Source: Acidobacteriota bacterium
GTDB lineage: Bacteria > Acidobacteriota > Vicinamibacteria > Vicinamibacterales > CAVVIG01
Assembly (NCBI GenBank): GCA_003222395.1
Contig: QHWB01000031.1
Span: forward strand, 64,501-128,500
Reading direction: 5' to 3'
DNA length: 64,000 nucleotides
A program made the translations under genes and the position numbers. The stretch's first letter is position 1, and every line of letters begins with the position of its first letter. This document shows, piece after piece, positions 8,347 to 16,984 of this stretch. Below the pieces are notes generated by a model. That model ran no database searches. It saw nothing but the letters and a program-made list of their open reading frames with translations, and had not been told where the DNA came from.

Positions 8347-10964
8347 GAGATTCTCCGGATAGCCCGCTGGAATCGATCGGCGAGAGCTCGGCGCGCCTCC
8401 TCGGGCACGGGTCCGATGCGTGACCAGCTCGCCTGCGCCTGACGCACTTCGTCAGCCGCGGCGCGCAGCCGATGATCGTCATCCACTTTGCCGCCGATTG
8501 TGTTCGCCGCCAGCGCTTCCTTCAGCATCGCGGCGAGCCGCGTCGTCGGCGACAGCGACGCTTCGGCGGCGTCCGACGCGGGTCCGGCGACCGATTTGGC
8601 GAGGTCCTCCATCCGCTTCACGAGCGACTCCATCCGTTTGCGGTTCGCGTCCGGATCGAGATCGGTGCCGCTGAACGCGTCGGGATGGCGCGCGATGACG
8701 GCGCTGAACGCTGCGGCGAACCGCGCGTCGAGCGCCGCGGCGCGCTCGCGGTCGACGCCGCGCAGCGCCAGCTCGTGCTGCCACTTGCTGCGAAGCTCGC
8801 GGACGCGGGCGATGATCGGCTCGGCGCCAGGCGCCGGGGCGTCGGGGATCGGCGTCGCCAGCGCCTCGAGGTCGGCGACGATCGCTTCGCGCGCCGCCAC
8901 GCGCTCTTCGCGCGCGATGTCGTGCCTCTGTGCGTAACGTGTGAAGAACGCGTCGCACGCCGTCCGGAACCGCTGCCAGATGGCTTCCGATCGACTCTTC
9001 TTGACCGGTCCGATCGCCTTCCACTCGTTCTGCAGCTTCTTGATCTCGGCGGCGGCCGGCTCCCAGTCGGCCGATTGCGAGAGCGCTTCGGCCTTCACAC
9101 AGAGCGCTTCCTTTTTCGCGAGGTTCTCCGCCCAGATCTTCTTCCGCTCGGCGAGGTCGGCGTGGCGGCGCGTGAAGAACCGATCGCACGCGGCGCGGAA
9201 CCGTTCCCAGATCGCTTTTTCCTGGCCGCGCGTCACCGCGCCGATCGTTTTCCAGTCGGCCTGAAGCTTCTTGATCTCGTCGGCCGTCTGGATCCAGCTC
9301 GTGGAGCCCGACAGCGCCTCGGCGCGCTCGCACAGCGCCAGCTTCCTGGCGAGATTTTCGGCGCGCGCTTCGGCCTGTGCGGCGAAGTGCGCTTCGCACT
9401 TGGACCATGCCTCGTCGTGCGCCGCCTTGAAGCGCTTCCAGAGAATCTCGCCCTGGGCGCGCGGAACGTCGGCCGCCTGCCGCCACTGCTGCTGCAGATC
9501 GCGAACGTGGCGCACGATCTCGTCGGGATCGTCGAGGCCTTTGAGCGCCTCCATCTTCTCGCAGAGCTGCTCCTGGATCCCGACGTTGGCCCATCGCTGC
9601 CAGTCGGCGACGTTGCGCAGTTCCTGGACCTTCGGCGTGAGCGCCGACTGCGCGGCCTTCAGCCGCTTGACGATCTCCTCGTAGTCCTTGCGCGACGGCA
9701 GCGGCGGAATGGCGCCGAGCGCCGACCGCAAATCGCGCAGCGCGCGGTCGCCCGCTTTGAGCGTGAGATCTTCGCGCGCCCCGAGCGCTTCGACGCGCGA
9801 CGCCAGCTGCTGCAGCCGGGCGAGCGCGTCACGCCGCGCGCGCTGATCCTGGTCCTGAACGGTCGATTCCCGGGCGGTGAACTTCGCGTTGGCGTCCGCG
9901 TAGCGCGAGGCGAGATCCGGATCGACGGTGATGCCGCTGCTGATATCGGTCCATTCGCGGCGCACCACGCCGAACTGTCGCCGCGCCGACGCCAGATCGT
10001 CGACGCTCGCCGCGCGCGCCGCTTCGTCGGCGAGCTCCGCGAGCCGCGCCTGACGCCGCTCGGCGTCCTTGCGCGCGGCGTCATCGGCCGCGTCGCGGCG
10101 CGCCCGCGCCTCCGCTTCCTCGGCCTCGCGGCGCGCCGCCGCCGCTTCTGCCTCCGCGCGCGCGCGTTCGGCAGCCGCGAGCCGCTCCGCCGCCTCGCGC
10201 GCCCGCTGCTCGTGCTCGGCGGCGCTCGATTGTGCCGCCAGCCGCGCGGCCCGTTCCGCCGCTTCCGCTTCCGCTGTCGCAGCCGCCGCAGCCGCCGCCG
10301 CCTGAGCCGCGCGCTCGTCGGCCTCGCGCAGGATGCCGCGTGCCCGCTTCGCGGCGCTCTTGTTCTTCGCGCGGCTTGCAATCTGTTCCAGCTCGGCTCG
10401 ATCCGTGAAGCGCTCCACGGCCGACGACGCCGGCTCGCGGAATTCGCTGTTCAGCACCACGCCGAGCACCTCGAGGTGATCGTCGAGCGCCTCGAGCGAC
10501 GTCCGCCGTACGGATTCGTGCTCCGCATGACGCGCGATCGATCCGAGCACGTGCTGATCGCGGTATTCGATCGTGCGCGTAAGCGCGCGATGCGCGGTCG
10601 ATTCGCGCGGCGCGCTCTTGGCCACTATCGCCAGCGTTCGCAGATCGCCGATGGCATCGACCGCCGCCAGGCTTTCCGATTCGCCGATCCCCTCGAACGC
10701 CTCGAGCGCAACGTCGCGCAGCATCGCGGCCGCCTCGGCGCGAACGCTCTCGTCGCCGTCGCTCGTTGCGATGACGGCGAGCGCACGCGGATCGAGGAGC
10801 TTCGCCACCGCGGCGCGCCGCACGCGCGCGTCGGGATCTTCGCGCGCCATCTCGGTGAGCAGCTCGTGGTCGGTCAACGGGATCTCCTGAACGAAGGCGA
10901 GCCGGACCGCCGGGTCCGGATGCTTCTGGCGCGGTTGCGCGCGAAACCGATCTAGAAGTGCCAT
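8280..10964 (-). CDS. DUF349 repeat protein with HEAT-like N-terminus
   Basis: Cytosolic protein of 894 aa and unknown function. The first ~200 residues form short helical HEAT-like repeats (DPDARVRRAAVAKLLDPRAL, DESVRAEAAAMLRD). Residues ~210-330 are a long Ala/Glu/Arg-rich coiled coil. The second half contains several DUF349 units with the signature W..IG.V.....IW.RFR.ACD.FF (DWKTIGAVTRGQEKAIWERF, EWKAIGPVKKSRSEAIWQRF). ATG 10964 (MALLDRFRAQPRQKHPD) was preferred over a start at 11081. The gene overlaps the peroxiredoxin stop by 13 bases, so the two are probably cotranscribed. The last ~20 residues (GQAGRAGW...) come from a microsatellite-like repeat. Confidence 0.85.
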   Translation of the reverse strand: MALLDRFRAQPRQKHPDPAVRLAFVQEIPLTDHELLTEMAREDPDARVRRAAVAKLLDPRALAVIATSDGDESVRAEAAAMLRDVALEAFEGIGESESLAAVDAIGDLRTLAIVAKSAPRESTAHRALTRTIEYRDQHVLGSIARHAEHESVRRTSLEALDDHLEVLGVVLNSEFREPASSAVERFTDRAELEQIASRAKNKSAAKRARGILREADERAAQAAAAAAAATAEAEAAERAARLAAQSSAAEHEQRAREAAERLAAAERARAEAEAAAARREAEEAEARARRDAADDAARKDAERRQARLAELADEAARAASVDDLASARRQFGVVRREWTDISSGITVDPDLASRYADANAKFTARESTVQDQDQRARRDALARLQQLASRVEALGAREDLTLKAGDRALRDLRSALGAIPPLPSRKDYEEIVKRLKAAQSALTPKVQELRNVADWQRWANVGIQEQLCEKMEALKGLDDPDEIVRHVRDLQQQWRQAADVPRAQGEILWKRFKAAHDEAWSKCEAHFAAQAEARAENLARKLALCERAEALSGSTSWIQTADEIKKLQADWKTIGAVTRGQEKAIWERFRAACDRFFTRRHADLAERKKIWAENLAKKEALCVKAEALSQSADWEPAAAEIKKLQNEWKAIGPVKKSRSEAIWQRFRTACDAFFTRYAQRHDIAREERVAAREAIVADLEALATPIPDAPAPGAEPIIARVRELRSKWQHELALRGVDRERAAALDARFAAAFSAVIARHPDAFSGTDLDPDANRKRMESLVKRMEDLAKSVAGPASDAAEASLSPTTRLAAMLKEALAANTIGGKVDDDHRLRAAADEVRQAQASWSRIGPVPEEARRALADRFQRAIRRISDRAGQAGRAGWAAGQAGRAGR

Positions 10965-11443
10965 ACGCCTCGAACCCTCAATCGCTTCAGCGCCGCCGAC
11001 ACATCCTCGCCGTGGCTTCCCGCATTGACGTGCTTGTCGATCTCGAGGATCCGCCCATCGGCGCCGATGTAGAACGTCCACCGCGACGCCAGCCCTACCG
11101 GTCCGAGCACTCCGTACGCCCGCGCCGTCGCCTTGGTCGGGTCGCTCAGAATCGGAAAGTCGAGGCCGAGCGACTGCGCGAACTTCGCGTTCTTCTCCGG
11201 CGCGTCGACGCTGGCGGCGAAATACGCGACGTCGAAGCGCTTCAATTCATCACCGCTCGACCCGAGCGATTTGCACTCGGCCGTTCAGCCGCCCGTAAAC
11301 GCTTTCGGAAACCACGCGATGACAACCAGTCGCGTTCCGACGAAGTCGCGCAGCCGATATGTCCGATGATCCGATCCCTCCAGCTCGAAATCGGGCGCGA
11401 CGTCGCCCGGCTGGAGTTCAACCGGGCGTTTGAACAACCGCAA
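10952..11443 (-). CDS. Selenocysteine-containing peroxiredoxin (AhpC/TSA, BCP-like), TGA-encoded Sec53
   Basis: Predicted thiol/selenol peroxidase of the thioredoxin fold, 163 aa when TGA 11287-11285 is read as selenocysteine. The frame stays open on both sides of the TGA. Upstream it reads PGDVAPDFELEGSDHRTYRL and VVIAWFPKAFTGG; then U53, then TAECKSLGSSGDEL and the Prx C-domain (FAASVDAPEKNAKFAQSLGL, FPILSD). FPKAFTGGU fits the peroxidatic motif P-x3-T-x2-C with U at the Cys site; C57 could resolve. The start is TTG 11443 with GAGGA five bases upstream and an in-frame stop just before it. If Sec is not inserted, only a 97-aa fragment from ATG 11245 without the active site would remain. A SECIS-like hairpin follows the TGA. 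Not seen here: selA, selB, selC or selD. Confidence 0.82.
11254..11268 (-). promoter_or_regulatory. Bacterial SECIS-like hairpin for UGA decoding
   Basis: Sixteen bases after the TGA, the mRNA reads CGCUCG-GGU-CGAGCG, a perfect 6-bp stem with a three-base GGU loop. Flanking AU and GU extend it to 8 pairs with one wobble. The loop begins 22 nt after UGA, within the 16-37 nt range described for bacterial SECIS elements, and begins with G as SelB recognition requires. The hairpin is also translated (KSLGSS region). Confidence 0.75.
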
Positions 11444-11519
11444 AGGATGTCCTCAGTTTCATGCCATTCTAGTAAAGCCGTTGAAGCTGTAACGGCCGCT
11501 GAGACGAACCTTTTTTGTC

Positions 11520-12416
11520 GTGACTTGTCATTCTCCAATTCTGCGGATCTGCCTGGCCGTTGCCTTTCTGTGCACGTCAACGGCCTGTAACAAATTGGGT
11601 ATCGGCGGTACGAGTCCAACCGAGCCGATCGCCCCTCCTACGCCCGGCGCCGCCGTCGTTTACAGCGCCGTCGGCGCGAGCGACGCGGTTGGCGTAGGCT
11701 CAAGCATCCCCTGTTTGCCGTTTACAGATTGCGCCGGCGGCATGGGTTACGTGCCCGTAGCGGTTCGTCAGCTCGGCGCGCAGGGCTTCAAGGTCACGCT
11801 GCGGGATCTCGGGCTGCCGACGGCGGTCATCGGCCGCGATTTTCAGGATCTCGGCCGTCAGTACGGCCGGGCGATCGAGGCGAACTTCATCGAAGCCGAA
11901 ATGCCGTTCGTGCTGCCGGACTCGACGGTCGTGACGATTTTCGCGGGCATTAACGAAGTCAACACGATCACGGCGGCACTCGGGGCCGGCGCCGGCGGAA
12001 ACGATCCCAACGCGTACATCGATAATCAGGTGAGGGCGTTCGGAGCGGACTACACGACGCTCATCAGCGGCATCCGCTCCCGCGCCGGCGCCACGCGCTT
12101 CGTCGTCCTGAACGCGCCGAACGCGGCGGGCATGCCGTTTCTCGCCGGCGCGTCGCTTGCGCAGAGACAGGCGGCGCAGCGCGCGGCGGTGCGCATGACG
12201 ACGACGGTCGTCAACCAGCTCGTGTCGCGCGGCGTGGTCGTCGTCGACGCGATGTGCGACGCGCGCAGCTACCTGCGATCGAACTACTCGCAGGACGGAA
12301 TTCATCCGAACGACGCCGGGTACGCGTTCATCGCCGCCGAAGTCGTCCGCGCGATGACCGCCGCCGCGTATCCCGGACCGCAAGGGAGCTGCGCGCCGAT
12401 GACGCTGGTGCCGTGA
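11520..12416 (+). CDS. SGNH/GDSL-family hydrolase lipoprotein
   Basis: Predicted envelope-anchored esterase or lipase of the SGNH fold, 298 aa. GTG start at 11520; a signal peptide with lipobox CTSTAC puts the lipidated Cys at about residue 23. Block I is AVGASDAVGVG (GDSL-like, Ser in ASDA), block III is FAGINEVN (Asn), and block V is DGIHPNDAGY with the catalytic Asp and His. The stop codon overlaps the GTG of the Nudix gene (GTGA), suggesting coupling. Substrate unknown. Confidence 0.82.
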   Translation: MTCHSPILRICLAVAFLCTSTACNKLGIGGTSPTEPIAPPTPGAAVVYSAVGASDAVGVGSSIPCLPFTDCAGGMGYVPVAVRQLGAQGFKVTLRDLGLPTAVIGRDFQDLGRQYGRAIEANFIEAEMPFVLPDSTVVTIFAGINEVNTITAALGAGAGGNDPNAYIDNQVRAFGADYTTLISGIRSRAGATRFVVLNAPNAAGMPFLAGASLAQRQAAQRAAVRMTTTVVNQLVSRGVVVVDAMCDARSYLRSNYSQDGIHPNDAGYAFIAAEVVRAMTAAAYPGPQGSCAPMTLVP

Positions 12417-13117
12417 TTTTTCGCGACGCGGTCCACCGCCTCCAACGCGCGTTCCGTCACGAGCTTCCCGGTCCGAATGCACAGGCGGGGATGGCGCCCG
12501 TGCCGCGAAGAGCGTGGCCGTCGCACCTCAATCCGGCGCGCATCCGCAATGCGGCGGGGTTGCTCCTGGTGTTCCCCGGCCCGCCGCGCGACCGACGGAA
12601 CGCCGAGCGCGCAGAGCACGCAGCGAAAAACCAATTAGACACAGACACGATGGCTGACGCCGCGCACATCGTGCTGACGGTGCGATCCCACAGGCTCGAA
12701 CGGCACGGCGGACAAGTGTCGCTGCCGGGCGGCGTCGTCGATCCGGGAGAGACGTTCGAGCGGGCCGCGCTGCGGGAGGCGCACGAAGAGGTTGCGCTGA
12801 CGATCGACGAGATCGAAGTACTCGGCGCCCTGACGCCGCTCGACATCCCAGTCAGCGGCTTTCGGCTGCACCCGATCGTCGCCGCCGCGCCGGTCCATCC
12901 GGCGATGGCGCCGGCGGACGGCGAAGTCGATTGCATTCTCGAAATCGATATCGATGAGCTGTTGACGCCGTCATGCGTTATCCGCACGACACGAGAACGC
13001 GACGGCCGGACCGTCATGGCGCCCGCGTTTCGCGCAGGGGGCGTTGAAATCTGGGGGGCGACGGCAATGGTGCTCGCCGAATTTCTCGCGTTGTTTGGAT
13101 GGAATCCTGAACGCTGA
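12413..13117 (+). CDS. Nudix hydrolase, CoA pyrophosphatase (NudL-like)
   Basis: Predicted cleavage of CoA to 4'-phosphopantetheine and 3',5'-ADP. The 234-aa product has the UPF0035 signature of this subfamily, LTVRSHRLERHGGQVSLPGG, merging into the Nudix box G-V-V-D-P-G-E-T-F-E-R-A-A-L-R-E-A-H-E-E. GTG 12413 overlaps the upstream TGA by three bases; a start at 12254 would lie within the SGNH gene. Residues ~62-74 (RNAERAEHAAKN) interrupt the usual strand before HIVLTVRS and look repeat-derived: the same kind of segment is at the linker of the E1 protein (61901-61943). It ends convergent with glnA. Confidence 0.85.
   Translation: MIFRDAVHRLQRAFRHELPGPNAQAGMAPVPRRAWPSHLNPARIRNAAGLLLVFPGPPRDRRNAERAEHAAKNQLDTDTMADAAHIVLTVRSHRLERHGGQVSLPGGVVDPGETFERAALREAHEEVALTIDEIEVLGALTPLDIPVSGFRLHPIVAAAPVHPAMAPADGEVDCILEIDIDELLTPSCVIRTTRERDGRTVMAPAFRAGGVEIWGATAMVLAEFLALFGWNPER
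12599..12634 (+). repeat. In-frame GCAGAGCACGCAG repeat segment in the Nudix gene
   Basis: Encodes RNAERAEHAAKN. It resembles the RNAEHAEHAEHAEHAKK segment of the E1 fusion at DNA and protein level, although the host proteins are unrelated. Confidence 0.5.
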
Positions 13118-13132
13118 CGCTCAAATCCGCAT

Positions 13133-14551
13133 TCAGTTGTCGTAATACAAATAGAACTCGTGCGGATGTGGTCTCAGCCGGATCGGGTCGAGTTCCTTTT
13201 CGCGTTTGTAGGCAATCCACGTCTGAACGAGATCTTCGGTGAACACGTCGCCGCGGAGCAGAAACGCGTGATCCTGCTCCAACGCGTTCAGCGCTTCCTC
13301 GAGGGACCCGGGGGTCGTGCGGACGCCCATATGTTTCATCTCTTCGCGCGTCATCTCATAGATGTCGCGGTCGAGCGGGTCGCCAGGACTCAGCTTGTGT
13401 TCAATGCCATCCAGCATCGCCATCAGCATCGCCGACCAGGCGAGATACCCATTGCAGCTTGGATCAGGGCAGCGGAATTCGAGGCGCTTGGCTTTCGGGC
13501 TCTTCGAGTACATCGGGATCCGAATCGACGCCGAGCGGTTGCGCGCCGAAAGGGCCAGATTCACCGGAGCTTCGAATCCAGGAACCAGACGACGGTAGGA
13601 ATTCGTGGTCGGCGCCGCGAATGCCAGGATGGCCGGCGCGTGCCTGAGCAGGCCGCCGGCGGCCCATAGACCGAGGTCGCTCAATCCGGCGTACCCTTTT
13701 CCGGAGAAAAGGGGTTTTCCATCTTTCCAAAGCGACGTGTGCGTGTGCATGCCGCTGCCGTTGTCCTCGAAGATCGGCTTTGGCATGAACGTCACGGTTT
13801 TTCCATGCCGCTTTGCGACGTTCTTGCAAATGTACTTGTACCACATGAACTGATCCGCCATCTTGAGCAACGGCTGGAACTGCATGTCGATTTCGCTCTG
13901 TCCGGCGGTGGCAACCTCGTGATGGTGCGCTTCGACGACAATGCCGATCTTGCGCATTTCCGCGACCATCTCGCCTCGAAGATCGTGGTACGTGTCGGTA
14001 GGGCTCACTGGGAAATAGCCGCCTTTGAAGCTCGGCTTGTAACCCAGGTTCGGCTCCTCGATGCGCGCCGTGTTCCACGCGCCCTCGACTGAATCGATCT
14101 CGTAATACCCCTTGTGCTGGTTTTGCTCGTAGCGAACCTCGTCGAAGATGAAGAACTCGGGTTCAGGTCCCATGTAGCACGTGTCGGCGATGCCGCGATC
14201 TTTCAAATACGCCTCGGCCTTGCGAGCGACATGCCGCGGGTCGCGCGTGAAATCGTTGCCGGTGACCGGATCGACGATGTTCGCGATCACGCTCACGGTC
14301 GGGCTCGCGAAAAAGGGGTCGACGCATGCGGTCGCCGGATCCGGTACCGCGAGCATGTCCGATTCGTGAATGCCCATCCAGCCGCGAATCGATGATCCGT
14401 CGAAGCCGAGCCCCTCTTTGAAGGTGTCGGCATCCCACAGATCGATCGGAAAGGAACAGTGCTGCCAGCTCCCAAGCATGTCGACGAATTTCAGGTCGAC
14501 CATCTGCGCCTGGTTGTCCTTCGCGATCGCAAAGAAATCGTCAGCGGTCAT
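13133..14551 (-). CDS. glnA: Glutamine synthetase, type I
   Basis: Cytosolic dodecameric enzyme condensing glutamate and ammonia with ATP. The 472-aa length and all GSI signatures are present: [10 protein letters not shown] at about residues 48-57, [11 protein letters not shown] metal ligands, [34 protein letters not shown], the ATP-site block with [14 protein letters not shown], and [27 protein letters not shown] aligns with the adenylylation-site region of GSI-beta enzymes (Tyr in the IYEM sequence), so adenylylation is possible. The ATG is preceded by GGAGAGGAA. It is divergent from the type III glutamine synthetase gene and convergent with the Nudix gene. Confidence 0.96.
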   Translation of the reverse strand: MTADDFFAIAKDNQAQMVDLKFVDMLGSWQHCSFPIDLWDADTFKEGLGFDGSSIRGWMGIHESDMLAVPDPATACVDPFFASPTVSVIANIVDPVTGNDFTRDPRHVARKAEAYLKDRGIADTCYMGPEPEFFIFDEVRYEQNQHKGYYEIDSVEGAWNTARIEEPNLGYKPSFKGGYFPVSPTDTYHDLRGEMVAEMRKIGIVVEAHHHEVATAGQSEIDMQFQPLLKMADQFMWYKYICKNVAKRHGKTVTFMPKPIFEDNGSGMHTHTSLWKDGKPLFSGKGYAGLSDLGLWAAGGLLRHAPAILAFAAPTTNSYRRLVPGFEAPVNLALSARNRSASIRIPMYSKSPKAKRLEFRCPDPSCNGYLAWSAMLMAMLDGIEHKLSPGDPLDRDIYEMTREEMKHMGVRTTPGSLEEALNALEQDHAFLLRGDVFTEDLVQTWIAYKREKELDPIRLRPHPHEFYLYYDN

Positions 14552-14784
14552 ACGGGCGGTTCCTCTCCGTCGAGTAATGCGCGGTGCTGGTCTGTCAAGT
14601 GTTCCGTGTGAATCGGAGCGGAAGCATAACGGATCTCATGGCCGTTTCTCACCGATTGTGCGCGCTACATTTTTGTTGCGCGACGCGCCGATCTCGCTTG
14701 GCGAACGCGGACGGGCCGATGAATAATGCAGCGTTATCCGCTTCGGTTCGCGCTCGGGCGCTGCACGCAAAAAAGGGGGAAGCC
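14552..14784. promoter_or_regulatory. Divergent intergenic region between glnA and the type III GS gene
   Basis: The 233 bp between two divergent glutamine synthetase genes must hold both promoters. I see ribosome-binding sites for both genes, but no convincing sigma-54 -24/-12 element and no clear dyad for an NtrC-like regulator. Shared nitrogen control is inferred from arrangement only. Confidence 0.4.
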
Positions 14785-16962
14785 ATGGGTTCGGCGGTGC
14801 TGATTGAGGCCATTCACGCGATTCGAGACTTCTCGGTTGCCAAAGAGAAAGAAGCTGTCCCGGTCCGCACATCGGACGCTTTCGGCAACCTCGTGTTCAA
14901 CGACGAAGTGCAGCAGGCCCGCCTCCCCAAACCGGTGTATCACGCGCTGCGGCGGACGATGACGCACGGCGAGCCGCTCGATCCGTCCGCGGCAGACGCC
15001 GTCGCCAAGGCTATGAAAGAATGGGCGGTCGAGCACGGCGCCACGCACTACACGCACTGGTTTCAGCCGCTCACCGGCATCACGGCGGAGAAGCACGATT
15101 CGTTTCTGCAGCTCACGAACGAGGGCAAGGCCGTCGCCGAGTTCTCGGGCAAGGAGCTGATCAAGGGCGAGCCCGATGCCTCGAGCTTTCCGTCCGGCGG
15201 CATGCGCAGCACTTTTGAAGCACGGGGTTACACCGCATGGGATCCGACCAGTCCGCCCTGGCTGCTTTACAGCGGCGGCGCGGTGACGCTCGTCATCCCG
15301 ACGGCGTTCGTGAGCTGGACCGGCGAAGCGCTCGACAAGAAGACGCCGCTGCTGCGATCGATGGAGGCGCTCTCGAAGCAGGCGATCCGCGTGCTCCGCC
15401 TCTTCGGCTCCACGGCCGAGCGCGTCGTGACCACGTGCGGGTCCGAGCAGGAGTATTTCCTGATCGACGGCTATTTCTATCTGTCCCGGCCCGATCTCAT
15501 CAACGCCGGACGAACGCTCTTCGGCGCGCGGCCGCCCAAAGGTCAGGAGCTCGAAGATCAGTATTTCGGCGCGATTCCCGAGCGCGTGATGGCGTTCATG
15601 TCGGAGGTGGAGAGCGAATTGTACAAGGTCGGCGTGCCGGTGAAGACGCGTCACAACGAGGTGGCGCCCAGTCAGTACGAAATCGCGCCGATCTTCGAGA
15701 ACGCGAACGTGTCCACCGATCACCAGATGATGACGATGGAGACGATGCGGCGGACGGCGCCGAAGTACGGGCTCGCGTGCCTGCTGCACGAGAAGCCGTT
15801 TGCCGGCGTCAACGGATCGGGCAAGCACGTCAACTGGTCGATCAGCGACGACGAAGGCCACAATCTGCTCAGCCCTGGGGCGAACCCGCACGACAACATG
15901 CAGTTCCTCGTGTTCTGCACGGCGGTCGTGCGCGCGGTCAACAAGTGGCAGGGGCTGCTGCGCGCGTCGATTGCGAGCGCGGGCAATGACCATCGTCTCG
16001 GCGCGAACGAGGCGCCGCCGGCGATTATTTCGGTCTTCCTCGGCGACATGCTCACGGACATCTTCGAGCAGATCGAGAAGGGCCTCGCGAAGTCGACCAA
16101 GCACGGCGGCGAGCTCGACACCGGCGTCATGGTGCTGCCGAAGCTGCCGCGCGACGCCGGCGATCGCAACCGCACGAGCCCGTTTGCCTTCACCGGCAAC
16201 AAGTTCGAATTTCGCGCGGTGTCGGCCAATCAGAGCATCGCGATGCCGAACATCGCCCTCAACGTCGCCGTCACCGAGTCGCTCGATTTCATGGCGACAG
16301 AGCTCGAAAAGGCGACCAAGGCCGGCAAGTCGATCGAGAAGGCGGTCGCCGAGCTGCTGCCGAAGGTGATCAAGGAGAACAAGCGCATCATCTTCAACGG
16401 CAACAACTACTCGATGGAGTGGGAGAAAGAAGCCGCCAGGCGCGGCCTGCTGAACCTGCGCAACACGGTCGACGCGCTCCCGCAGCTCGTCGCGAAGGAC
16501 GTGATCGCCGCGTTCGAGAAGTACAAGATCCTGAATGAGCGCGAAGTCCGGGCGCGTTACGACGTCATGCTGGAGCAGTACATCAAGACGGTCAACGTCG
16601 AAGGGCAGCTGATGGTGCTCATGGCGAACCGCTACATCCTCCCGGCGGCGTTCGCCTATCAGAAGCAGGTGGCCGAGAGCGTCGCCGCGGTCAAATCGGC
16701 CGGCGGGCGTTCGATCGAGGGCAAGAAGGTGCTCGATCGGATCACGAAGCTGACAGACACGCTGAAGCAGCGTTCCGACAAGCTCGCGCGCGCGCTCGAG
16801 CACGAGAGCAACGGATCCGCGGAGAAGCACGCGAAGCATTTCCGCGACGGCGTCATCACAGCGATGGCGGCGCTGCGCGAAACCGGCGACGACCTCGAGC
16901 TGATGATCCCGCACGAGACGTGGCCACTCGCGACGTACCGCGAAATGCTCTTTATCAAATAG
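14785..16962 (+). CDS. glnN: Glutamine synthetase, type III
   Basis: Type III glutamine synthetase, 725 aa, the usual length of this large hexameric or dodecameric class. Family blocks seen: [89 protein letters not shown] and [23 protein letters not shown] 14785 ([16 protein letters not shown]) has GGGGGAAG directly upstream; the frame is open to 14584, but that extension has no similarity. Having both GSI and GSIII divergent and adjacent suggests paired nitrogen control. Confidence 0.95.
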   Translation: MGSAVLIEAIHAIRDFSVAKEKEAVPVRTSDAFGNLVFNDEVQQARLPKPVYHALRRTMTHGEPLDPSAADAVAKAMKEWAVEHGATHYTHWFQPLTGITAEKHDSFLQLTNEGKAVAEFSGKELIKGEPDASSFPSGGMRSTFEARGYTAWDPTSPPWLLYSGGAVTLVIPTAFVSWTGEALDKKTPLLRSMEALSKQAIRVLRLFGSTAERVVTTCGSEQEYFLIDGYFYLSRPDLINAGRTLFGARPPKGQELEDQYFGAIPERVMAFMSEVESELYKVGVPVKTRHNEVAPSQYEIAPIFENANVSTDHQMMTMETMRRTAPKYGLACLLHEKPFAGVNGSGKHVNWSISDDEGHNLLSPGANPHDNMQFLVFCTAVVRAVNKWQGLLRASIASAGNDHRLGANEAPPAIISVFLGDMLTDIFEQIEKGLAKSTKHGGELDTGVMVLPKLPRDAGDRNRTSPFAFTGNKFEFRAVSANQSIAMPNIALNVAVTESLDFMATELEKATKAGKSIEKAVAELLPKVIKENKRIIFNGNNYSMEWEKEAARRGLLNLRNTVDALPQLVAKDVIAAFEKYKILNEREVRARYDVMLEQYIKTVNVEGQLMVLMANRYILPAAFAYQKQVAESVAAVKSAGGRSIEGKKVLDRITKLTDTLKQRSDKLARALEHESNGSAEKHAKHFRDGVITAMAALRETGDDLELMIPHETWPLATYREMLFIK

Positions 16963-16984
16963 GCGAGAGTACAATTGCCACACA

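Noticed and set aside
14552-14784. Sigma-54 promoter for the glutamine synthetases
   Set aside because: No sequence with correctly spaced GG and GC -24/-12 elements was found on either strand.
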